NCBI GenBank assembly: GCA_031275735.1
Contig: JAISOJ010000051.1
Span: 1 to 33,247 of the forward strand
Origin: Dysgonamonadaceae bacterium
GTDB taxonomy: Bacteria; Bacteroidota; Bacteroidia; Bacteroidales; Azobacteroidaceae
Direction of reading: 5' to 3'
Length of the DNA stretch: 33,247 nt
Shown: in pieces, positions 26,987 to 33,247 of the stretch
How the letters are laid out: every line of letters starts with the position of its first letter
How positions within the stretch are numbered: position 1 is the first letter of the stretch
Translations under genes and position numbers: made by a program
The notes under the pieces: generated by a model
What the model saw: only the letters and a program-made list of their open reading frames with translations
The model's database searches: none
What the model was told of the DNA's origin: nothing

Positions 26987-28843
26987 CTAAGCCAAAATTA
27001 TATCTGTATTAATTATACTTAAAATTTCTGAATAATCATAATTAGTGTAGAGAAAATATTCTGATTTTAACTCTAAAATAATTGGTATGAGTTCAGCTTC
27101 TTCAATAATAAAATTCCTTTTATTTAACATTTTTATTATTTCTTGTAAAGAAACAACTTCATAATTACATATCTTCAAAATTTCCCAATATATTGGTTTG
27201 TCGAATTCTATTTCTTTGATTTTTTTTCCATTATACAATTCTCGATAAAATATGCGACCTTCATCTTGTATTAAAATATATTTATATTCATTATCTAGAT
27301 AATGCTTTTCTATTAGCTCAAAATAAGTCCACATATTATTTATTTTATTTCCAACAAAAGCAAATAATGTAAATCTATCTTTTTGTTCAAAATATGTTTT
27401 AGGCAACATATAGACAATTGGATTTTCTGTCCAATTATCTAATTTATGTTCAGCTTCTATTTCTTTAAAATACCTAGAAGGATAACCAATAGCCAAATTA
27501 CTAACATTAAGATCAATATTTTTGTTTTTTAAATAGAATCTGTAAAAATGCAAATTATCTATAGATTCCTTTATATCATCATCTGTTTCTTCTAACAATC
27601 CGCGAAGAATATTAAGACCTCCTATTGTAATGGAAAAATGAGTAGCCCATTTTATAAATAATAAATTACTTGCGACAGTATTTTTTTTAGAAATCTTTCT
27701 CAATAAAGAATCACTAGGAGATTCATACCCAATTTGTACATGAGAGAAACCCGCTAAAGACATTTTCTTAATAATATTATAACTTAGCCCCTTAGAAATA
27801 ATCTCTGATAGCAAAATTTCAAAGTCTTCATGAACATTTTTTAAACAAATAAGTTTATCTAAAAATTCTTCGAATACTTTAATATTCCTTCCAACCATAT
27901 CATTGTCAAGAAATAAAAATTTTTTTATACTATAAGTATTCATTAACATATTTAATTCATCAATAATACGTTGATTATTTTTAACACGATAACGATATCC
28001 GTCATTCAAGAAGCAAAACTTACATTTTTGCCAGTGGCATCCACGACTCCCTTCGATTGGAAGTCTAATATCTTTAATGTTTTTTCTATTTTGAACAAAA
28101 AAATCAGAATAATCAGGTACAATAGATGAGTTTAAGTCGAAAAATTTCTTTTCGCGAGAAGCAGACATCTTTAAAGATTCTCCTTCTCTATAAATTAGAA
28201 AAGGAATATCTTTATTGTTTTCATCCTTTTTATCCAAAACATTTTGGTATAATTGACACAATGAATATTCTCCTTCACCCCAAATAGCTAAATCATAAAA
28301 AGTAAAATTCCGCATAATGGCCAATGCTTCGTCTTTTGTTCCAATTCCACCGATTAGAATCGTTGTGCTAGGATTTAATTTCTTAACCAATTCACATATT
28401 ACATTTGCTGGTATTAATTGAAATAATTTAGCTGACACTCCAAATAATTTACAATTATGAATATCTAAATTATTTAATTCAGAAACAATTAATTCATGTA
28501 ATTTTAGGGCTGATTGCTTTAAATGCTGGTCGAAAAAGGTATCTTCATTTATTAATTGTGGTGCAAAAGATCTATATACATATTTAACTCTATCAAAGGC
28601 TTCTTTATCATTATTTTGTATAGCTATATAATTAAGAAAAAAAAGAATATTTATATAATCATTGTTAATAGGGTGATCTATTTTTAGAAAATCTTTATTA
28701 TAGTTATCTAAAAAAATATTCCAATAAAACACTTTTATTCCTTCGTATCCATTATTTGTTAAAAAACTTTTTAAAATAGACAAAGGAGGAGAAGGCCAGT
28801 CAATATTGACAGGGGGAAGACAATTTAAAATGAGTGTATTCAT
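26987..28843 (-). CDS. Cobalamin-binding radical SAM RiPP maturase (rSAM_ocin_1-like)
   Basis: 618 residues from the ATG at 28843 (MNTLILNCLPPVNIDWPSPP). An ATG at 28867 would add 8 residues but falls in a 13-bp inverted repeat. The N-terminal B12-binding fold is indicated by TTILIGGIGTKDEA and YDLAIWGEGEYSLCQL (about 160-200), without a DxHxxG motif. The radical SAM core begins EGSRGCHWQKCKFCFLNDGY with Cys269, Cys274 and Cys277, a C-x4-C-x2-C spacing. The context SRGCxW...C.FC.LN...YR is that of RiPP maturation radical SAM proteins (TIGR03975-like), whose own spacing is also longer than C-x3-C-x2-C. A C-terminal winged-helix-like part (about 545-618) could bind the leader. Expected chemistry is C-methylation or another radical change of the precursor; which is unknown. 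Confidence 0.85.
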   Translation of the reverse strand: MNTLILNCLPPVNIDWPSPPLSILKSFLTNNGYEGIKVFYWNIFLDNYNKDFLKIDHPINNDYINILFFLNYIAIQNNDKEAFDRVKYVYRSFAPQLINEDTFFDQHLKQSALKLHELIVSELNNLDIHNCKLFGVSAKLFQLIPANVICELVKKLNPSTTILIGGIGTKDEALAIMRNFTFYDLAIWGEGEYSLCQLYQNVLDKKDENNKDIPFLIYREGESLKMSASREKKFFDLNSSIVPDYSDFFVQNRKNIKDIRLPIEGSRGCHWQKCKFCFLNDGYRYRVKNNQRIIDELNMLMNTYSIKKFLFLDNDMVGRNIKVFEEFLDKLICLKNVHEDFEILLSEIISKGLSYNIIKKMSLAGFSHVQIGYESPSDSLLRKISKKNTVASNLLFIKWATHFSITIGGLNILRGLLEETDDDIKESIDNLHFYRFYLKNKNIDLNVSNLAIGYPSRYFKEIEAEHKLDNWTENPIVYMLPKTYFEQKDRFTLFAFVGNKINNMWTYFELIEKHYLDNEYKYILIQDEGRIFYRELYNGKKIKEIEFDKPIYWEILKICNYEVVSLQEIIKMLNKRNFIIEEAELIPIILELKSEYFLYTNYDYSEILSIINTDIILA

Positions 28844-28866
28844 AAATTTATAAATTAAATAGTTCA

Positions 28867-28910
28867 TATCATTAAGTCAAATAATTTGATAATTATCTGA
28901 CTTAATGATA
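28867..28910. promoter_or_regulatory. Perfect 13-bp inverted repeat between precursor and maturase genes
   Basis: TATCATTAAGTCA (28867-28879) and TGACTTAATGATA (28898-28910) are perfect reverse complements around an 18-base loop, which itself contains the palindrome GATAATTATC. It lies 24 bases before the maturase start, after the precursor stop. No T tract follows on the minus strand. It may lower read-through or stabilise the precursor message, or be an operator. Confidence 0.6.
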
Positions 28911-28964
28911 AATAACTAATACATTCTATTCGTAAAACTACTATTCACCTCAATACTCTGAATA

Positions 28965-28998
28965 ACAAATCTAAATTGCAAATATCTAACAGATTTGT
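28965..28998. promoter_or_regulatory. Second, weaker inverted repeat after the precursor gene
   Basis: ACAAATCT (28965-28972) and AGATTTGT (28991-28998) form an 8-bp stem with an 18-base loop, 35 bases after the precursor stop on the minus strand. In AT-rich DNA an 8-bp stem may be chance. With the 13-bp repeat downstream it would give two successive hairpins in the precursor-maturase spacer. Confidence 0.3.
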
Positions 28999-29032
28999 AA
29001 TTTCTATAGAAATGAATAAGCAATTGAAGAAA

Positions 29033-29221
29033 TTAGAACTTTACAACGGCATTTATTCCAATATTAGGGGGAGGAGCATACGTATAAGTTTGTTTGGGAG
29101 GAGTATACCCAATTCCCACTTGATTCTCAATACCACCTTCAACTTTTGACAAATCATTATTCGTCAACTCATTAATAATAGAACATTTAATTTCATTTGA
29201 AAATAATTTTTTCTTTTTCAT
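29033..29221 (-). CDS. Double-glycine leader precursor peptide (putative RiPP precursor)
   Basis: 62 residues from the ATG at 29221 (MKKKKLFSNEIK). A longer frame from 29245 adds 8 residues without the typical MKKK start. The leader (1-30) ends in LTNNDLSKVEGG, with hydrophobic residues at -4, -7 and -12 and Gly at -2 and -1, the pattern cut by C39 peptidases. The 32-residue core is rich in Pro, Tyr, Gly and Asn, has no Cys, and contains GYTPPK and YTYAPPPN. Lack of Cys rules out a sactipeptide or lanthipeptide. It lies 189 bp upstream of the B12-radical SAM maturase and in line with the C39 exporter, so the three form a minimal biosynthesis and export unit. The final product is unknown. Confidence 0.85.
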   Translation of the reverse strand: MKKKKLFSNEIKCSIINELTNNDLSKVEGGIENQVGIGYTPPKQTYTYAPPPNIGINAVVKF

Positions 29222-29242
29222 GACTATTTTTTTTAATTCATA

Positions 29243-29275
29243 CAAAAATTTACATTTCTTATTACACTACAAAAA
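29243..29275 (-). promoter_or_regulatory. Possible promoter of the precursor gene
   Basis: On the minus strand TTTTTG (29275-29270) lies upstream of TAAATTTTTG (29252-29243). Spacing is near that of Bacteroidota promoters, but the -7 element has four bases rather than two between TA and TTTG. Initiation this close to the start codon would leave almost no 5' leader for the ATG at 29221. Weak candidate. Confidence 0.25.
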
Positions 29276-29563
29276 TTGTGGAATACACTCTTTCAATTAC
29301 ATATTCAAGACTTTATAAGTTGTTTTCCTTCCCCCCAATACATTTAAGCGTTAATTCATTTTCTACAATCAAATTTTGAAACTTCTATCGAAAAAGTATA
29401 AAGATATTTCTTTTGGTTTAAGAAGGGGAGTCTTAGCTAAAGAAACCATCGCTATATCTTCGCATAAAAATATTCACAAAACCCACTTGACTTAATTTAG
29501 AAAAGATAAAAACAGACAAATAATATTCTTGTAAACGAATCATTTTTATCTCCCTAAAAAAAA
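29246..29563. other. 318-bp AT-rich intergenic stretch upstream of the precursor
   Basis: No gene with start and recognisable product was found on either strand. A run of six C at 29331-29336 is unusual for this AT-rich DNA. The plus strand holds a ~39-codon open frame without a start codon around 29359-29478 that resembles nothing I know. The stretch probably carries the precursor promoter and the end of the barrel transcript. Confidence 0.5.
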
Positions 29564-30241
29564 TTACCATTCATTTAAAACCGGAGTCACATATTTGAAC
29601 GAATTCCAATTATTCCTATAATAACTATTCATAAACCTAATTCCAATTCCCATATTTTTGTAAATTTTAAATTGTAAATCTATTCCATAATAATTGCCTC
29701 CATTAATTGTAGGTTGCAGTAGCGGGTTTATACCTTCCCTCAGGGAAATTTGTCCAAAAGCTGTTAAACGTATTTTCTCATTGGGTTGCAAAACGGTTTG
29801 TAATGAAATCGAAGCGTTATTATATCGATTAGGCTGTAGGTATCCGACATATGAACTGGATATTGAAAAATTAATGTTGCCCCAAAAATAATCGTTTAAT
29901 TTGAATGCATTGTTTATCCCTACTACATCGCCGCCTTCCCTCCAGTCATAATAATTAAAACTGAAAGGAGATATCGTTAGATATTCAGAGTCAAAATAAT
30001 AAAGAGGCAGTGAAATATAATTTATTTTCATGGATGGAGAGAGGGAGAAAGAATCAGGAAATAAATCAGGAGAAATAGATGGCCGTATATCCGGTTTCTC
30101 TTTAAATAGAGAATATTCAGCTTGGACGCGACGCGATACTGTATCGTTTGAGAGCGAATCTAATTTTATTTCGCTATTCTGTGAATAAGAAATAAATACA
30201 AACTGAGCAAGTAAAATAACTGTTAAAATAAATCGTCCCAT
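29564..30241 (-). CDS. Small secreted beta-barrel-like outer membrane protein, family unknown
   Basis: 225 residues with a signal peptide (about 1-20, MGRFILTVILLAQFVFISYS, then QNSE). After a polar Pro/Ser-rich stretch (about 40-70) the protein alternates hydrophobic and polar residues with many Tyr and Asn, as in outer-membrane beta-strands (FWGNINFSISSSYVGYLQPN, then IRLTAFGQISLREGINPLLQ, YYGIDLQFKIYKNMGIGIRF). It has no lipobox. I do not recognise the family. It starts 10 bp after the larger barrel gene and is surely co-transcribed. Possible roles are a partner of that receptor, part of peptide release or uptake, or self-protection; none is shown. Confidence 0.65.
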   Translation of the reverse strand: MGRFILTVILLAQFVFISYSQNSEIKLDSLSNDTVSRRVQAEYSLFKEKPDIRPSISPDLFPDSFSLSPSMKINYISLPLYYFDSEYLTISPFSFNYYDWREGGDVVGINNAFKLNDYFWGNINFSISSSYVGYLQPNRYNNASISLQTVLQPNEKIRLTAFGQISLREGINPLLQPTINGGNYYGIDLQFKIYKNMGIGIRFMNSYYRNNWNSFKYVTPVLNEW

Positions 30242-30251
30242 AATTTTTAAA

Positions 30252-32543
30252 TTATTTGCCGAATCGAGAAGTATTGATTTCTTTTCGCTCTTTTTCCGTT
30301 ACATTTCCTCCAAAGCGATAAACGAACGATAAAGAAACAAAAGCTCGCGAATCCGGAAGTACATCCATATCTATATTTTGATTATCGTATTTCATTGTTA
30401 AATTAGGCGTCCAAGTATCCAAAATATCTGTACTCTTTAAATTGAGTTCTGCTTTTTTATTGCTGGAGGTCCATTTAATACCGGCGTCCAATTTGTATAC
30501 AGTCGTTAGTTCGGATGGCCCCTGCAAACTATTTGAGTAATAAAATCCCTTCAAATCTATTTTTATGTCCGGTTGATTCGAGAGCTTGATTGTATTGTCC
30601 CATTGAACATAAAAAATATACTTGCTTTTATCAAAAGAAATATCATGGAAATAAGTATTTTTCACCCTATAATAAAACCCATTCAAGGTTAAATGGGATA
30701 TATACCTTTTTTTCGTAAATGGAATCGTCAGATTGATGCCGCTCATCTGTTGATAGTCAAAATTAATGGTTTGGTAGATTAAAGATAATTTATTCGTTGA
30801 TTGATAAGGCAATTGGACAAAATAATCATCATTATAAATATTATATAACGTAACTATATATCTGTTTTTTAATATATAAGAAAGTTGTGCGGAATAAGAA
30901 ATATAGGGCTTCAAACGGGGATTACCCCGTATTTCCGCATAGCCGTTGAGATATGAAATATGGTCATTTATCTCCCAATAAGTAGGATAAATTTTATTCG
31001 TGGAAAAATTGAATTGGAAAATATGATCGGGAGAAAAAAAATAAGTGGACGATAAAGTCGGAAATAAAGACCATTCATCGTAATCATTCAATTTATAATA
31101 TTCAGTCATTAATGCCCCGGAAAGAGAAAGTTTAGGAGATATCGATTTGGAAAAGCCAGCATACATATCATAAGTATACTCCTTTTGATTATAATTTGTA
31201 TTCAATCCGCTCCAATCATACCCGTTTTGTGAATAGTAAAATTGAGAACTTTTTTCTTCTACATAAGTAAATTCGATACCATAACTTAAAGACCAATTAT
31301 TCTTTATTTGATGTTTTTGGTCAAGATAGGCCTTAATCCGATCAATACTTTGATCGGAATTTGTGCTGAATACGGTTTCTTTTTCTCTACTGGTATCTTT
31401 GAAATCCTGTTTCATCTGATTTTTATAATGTGTGTAATCAGCGCCTCCGCTTAGTCCAAGCCCGGAAGTATAATTCATACTTATATTATGCATTTGTATA
31501 GGAACAGTATTAGTCTTCTCATTGAAAGAATTGGAATAATTTCCCACCGCATCTTCCAAGGAATTATATTTCGGCACAAATTGAGTTGTATAAACCCCAC
31601 TGATATTATCTTTTTCAGTCAAAGCATAATCTAAACCTAAACGTAACAAATGAGTCAGTGATTCAGATTTGCCACGATTCGTTTGATTAATATTATAGAG
31701 TTGATTTTCAAAAAAATGGTGTGAATCAAGATCTAATCCTGTTCTTGTTTTTGATTCATTGACAGAATAAAGAATGTCTGTATAAATTTTCGAATTATTA
31801 TAAAAAAGACTTGCCCCTGTCCTATAATTATCATAGAACTTTTGCTCGTATCCGAGGTTTATTTGTCCAAATAAATTTTCAAAATGATCTTTTTTCATAA
31901 TTAAATTGATAGCAGCTCCTCTTACATGATATTGAGCAGGAGCAACATACATTATTTCGGCTTTGTTTATCATGGAGGATGGCATATTTTTTAGTAATTC
32001 AGCTAATTGAGGATAGGGCATAGTGGAAGGCTTTCCATTTATTATTATAGATAGTGTATTGGCGCCGGTAAGTAATAAATAGCCATTATCTTCCCTTACG
32101 CCAGGAAGTTCCAAAAGTGCGTCATAAGCGTTATTGACCGGTTTATTTTCGATCAAAAAAGGCATGTTATAGACAAGCTTGCCTTCAGATACTTCGATCA
32201 ATGGTCTCCTTCCTCTAACGCTTACTTCTTGTAACAGATTCGTTTTACGTTTCATACGAACAATCCCTACATCGGGATTGGTATATTCTTTTGTTTCTGT
32301 TTCGTACAACAAATGCTGAATGATTAACCGGAATGGTTTAACTGCTTTATTATAGGAAAAATTACCTAAAGTATCTGTATAGACAGACTGGACATAGATA
32401 GAATCCAGCGTCTGTAATACAACAGTTGCGTACTCGATAGAAATGCCTTCTTCATTTAAAACCCTACCTCGTATTTCCTGCCCTTGAACAGAAAAAAAAC
32501 TAAATAATGCAACAAAATTTATAATAATTTTTTTTATTTTCAT
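30252..32543 (-). CDS. Outer-membrane beta-barrel protein of the TonB-receptor-like PF14905 type
   Basis: 763 residues. Signal peptide about 1-22 (MKIKKIIINFVALFSFFSVQ). A carboxypeptidase-regulatory-like domain follows (about 23-100: IRGRVLNEEGISIEYATVVL...GNFSYN). Then comes a plug-like domain (about 110-220: AYDALLELPGVREDNGYLLL, LSIIINGKPSTMPYPQLAEL, and INLIMKK) and a long Tyr/Asn-rich barrel ending SLSFVYRFGGNVTEKE. This is the layout of outer_membrane beta-barrel family proteins related to SusC/FecA receptors. No extra N-terminal anti-sigma signal domain is present. In a peptide-producing locus it may import or bind the peptide, export it, or belong to a sensing circuit. The ligand cannot be read. 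The ~330 bp upstream contain no gene on this strand. Confidence 0.88.
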   Translation of the reverse strand: MKIKKIIINFVALFSFFSVQGQEIRGRVLNEEGISIEYATVVLQTLDSIYVQSVYTDTLGNFSYNKAVKPFRLIIQHLLYETETKEYTNPDVGIVRMKRKTNLLQEVSVRGRRPLIEVSEGKLVYNMPFLIENKPVNNAYDALLELPGVREDNGYLLLTGANTLSIIINGKPSTMPYPQLAELLKNMPSSMINKAEIMYVAPAQYHVRGAAINLIMKKDHFENLFGQINLGYEQKFYDNYRTGASLFYNNSKIYTDILYSVNESKTRTGLDLDSHHFFENQLYNINQTNRGKSESLTHLLRLGLDYALTEKDNISGVYTTQFVPKYNSLEDAVGNYSNSFNEKTNTVPIQMHNISMNYTSGLGLSGGADYTHYKNQMKQDFKDTSREKETVFSTNSDQSIDRIKAYLDQKHQIKNNWSLSYGIEFTYVEEKSSQFYYSQNGYDWSGLNTNYNQKEYTYDMYAGFSKSISPKLSLSGALMTEYYKLNDYDEWSLFPTLSSTYFFSPDHIFQFNFSTNKIYPTYWEINDHISYLNGYAEIRGNPRLKPYISYSAQLSYILKNRYIVTLYNIYNDDYFVQLPYQSTNKLSLIYQTINFDYQQMSGINLTIPFTKKRYISHLTLNGFYYRVKNTYFHDISFDKSKYIFYVQWDNTIKLSNQPDIKIDLKGFYYSNSLQGPSELTTVYKLDAGIKWTSSNKKAELNLKSTDILDTWTPNLTMKYDNQNIDMDVLPDSRAFVSLSFVYRFGGNVTEKERKEINTSRFGK

Positions 32544-32879
32544 TGAGCAATAGATTTATATTCTGTAAATTAACCCGTTTATATTAAAAGCATATAAAAT
32601 TTTTAAAGCTTAACTTTTTTTTATCTCTCAGTACATTTACAGGAGAAAGTAGCTTTTAGTTTAGTAAGGATAATTTAGTAGTGGCTTAAATTGACTGAAA
32701 AAGGATTTTTTGCTTACGTAAATAGTTAGTTATAAATATATTATTAACAATATAAAACAAAATCAACTAATTTGAAACACTACCAAATTTTTGCAATATT
32801 AAAAAAAAAAACTGAGATATACAAATCTTTTTCCAATTATTTTTTGTTATCCCTTGTTGTTTTATTGTTTTTTAATAAA
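32544..32879. other. AT-rich intergenic stretch upstream of the barrel gene
   Basis: About 336 bp with poly-A and poly-T runs and many stops in all frames; no gene, tRNA or clear promoter was recognised. It should contain the promoter of the barrel genes on the minus strand. Any remnant of the rest of the decayed exporter gene is no longer readable here. Confidence 0.5.
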
Positions 32880-33070
32880 TCCAATCGTTTGTAAATCAAT
32901 GTTTCAATTGCGTTGCTATCCGGTATGGAAACGCCTTTATGTGAAATATGGGATTTTTAGCAGAAATTTTTCATGAAATGAACATGATCTTAGTGCGTGG
33001 CAATCATGCGAAGGCAAGCCGGACCGCAATCCATGGCGTCGTGCTGGAGGTAAGAAGGAAAAGATTTCAT
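32880..33070 (-). pseudogene. Decayed 5' fragment of a C39 peptidase/ABC exporter gene
   Basis: The minus strand from the ATG at 33070 reads MKSFP then SYLQHDAMDCGPACLRMIAT and His, followed by an in-frame TAA. The intact exporter starts MPTFPHYLQHDAMDCGPACL. After the stop the homology continues without indels: KSHIS-x-x-GVS aligns with KSHISREGVS, with a second stop between, and then AIETLIYKRL against AAEQIGFRTL. About 38 bases around the active-site Cys (33013-33052) are almost identical to the intact gene, whereas downstream bases differ widely. The ATG overlaps the TGA of the upstream SPASM gene, so this was once the next gene of that operon. It breaks off within the first ~65 codons. 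Confidence 0.85.
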
Positions 33071-33247
33071 TCATGCATATTATTTCGAGCTATCCATTCT
33101 TCTACAGGATAATATCCTTCTTCACCGGCCCATTTGGCGATGTATGGGTTATAGTTGCATTTGGCCGGCTGAGAATAGATATCATTGGAATCTTGTAAAT
33201 ATGCTCTACAATCGGTGCAAATGTAACGAAATTCGCAATCTTTACAA
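33067..33247 (-). CDS. gwsS: C-terminal end of a grasp-with-spasm SPASM-domain peptide maturase (cut by window end)
   Basis: The last 59 codons of a gene entering from beyond the window. The visible part begins CKDCEFRYICTDCRAYLQDS and continues IYSQPAKCNYNPYIAKW. The Cys pattern C-x2-C-x5-C-x2-C plus a later Cys belongs to a SPASM auxiliary Fe-S domain. The wording CxDCEFRxxCxDCRAY...PAKCNYNPY matches GwsS-type maturases (TIGR04193) of the grasp-with-spasm peptide system, which act with an ATP-grasp partner. Its TGA overlaps by ATGA the start of the decayed exporter gene. The radical SAM core and the ATP-grasp gene would lie to the right of the window. Confidence 0.8.
   Translation of the reverse strand, partial: CKDCEFRYICTDCRAYLQDSNDIYSQPAKCNYNPYIAKWAGEEGYYPVEEWIARNNMHE

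Noticed and set aside
29359-29478. Plus-strand open stretch of about 39 codons in the precursor upstream region
   Set aside because: It has no start codon and no similarity I can name; length is compatible with chance.
1-33247. CRISPR arrays, tRNA or rRNA genes
   Set aside because: No regularly spaced repeats of CRISPR type and no recognisable tRNA or rRNA segments were seen on either strand.

Overview
The window comes from a Bacteroidota chromosome, most likely order Bacteroidales. Three things point there. Promoters match the Bacteroidota pattern TTTG ... TAnnTTTG. The rimP-nusA-infB-cvpA-sufB gene order is typical of Bacteroidales. The right half carries SusC/TonB-like and PF14905-type outer-membrane proteins together with double-glycine peptide export genes. 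The lysine fermentation operon suggests an anaerobic amino-acid fermenter, comparable to Porphyromonas-type organisms; I cannot name genus or species.

Layout. (1) 1-2400, plus strand: the 3' end of an IS630-type transposase, a small XRE-type HTH regulator, and a pair of secreted proteins (a degenerate M23/LytM-like protein and an HExxH gluzincin-type protease). A bidirectional stem-loop closes the region. (2) 2426-16308, minus strand: one uninterrupted 14-gene operon in transcription order atoD, kal, kce, kdd, kamA, kamB, kamC, kamD, kamE, atoA, bcd, etfB, etfA, thl. It encodes the whole route from L-lysine plus acetyl-CoA to butyrate and acetyl-CoA: 2,3-aminomutase, 5,6-aminomutase with its probable maintenance ATPases, dehydrogenase, cleavage enzyme, ammonia-lyase, crotonyl-CoA reduction by Bcd/Etf, CoA transfer to acetoacetate, and thiolysis. 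(3) 16515-23356, plus strand: a strong promoter and a leader hairpin, then the housekeeping run rimP-nusA-infB-cvpA-sufB. The sufC/sufD/sufS genes expected next are absent; the strand flips 19 bp after sufB. (4) 23376-33247, minus strand: a peptide natural-product (RiPP) region. Read in its own direction it holds the 3' end of a grasp-with-spasm SPASM maturase (gwsS-like), a decayed copy of the start of a C39 peptidase/ABC transporter, an outer-membrane beta-barrel receptor-like protein, a small barrel-like protein, a 62-aa double-glycine precursor peptide, a cobalamin-binding radical SAM enzyme, an intact C39 peptidase/ABC exporter, and its HlyD-type adaptor.

The most interesting part is region 4. 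The precursor, with a Pro/Tyr-rich core, lies directly upstream of a B12-binding radical SAM protein whose cluster motif is C-x4-C-x2-C instead of C-x3-C-x2-C. Both are followed by a leader-cleaving exporter. The very AT-rich cassette of about 6 kb (precursor, maturase, barrels) is flanked by two direct copies of the first ~190 bp of the exporter gene, one intact and one decayed. The decayed copy still overlaps the gwsS stop by ATGA. This suggests the cassette was inserted between a gwsS gene and its transporter. The product is inferred, not known.
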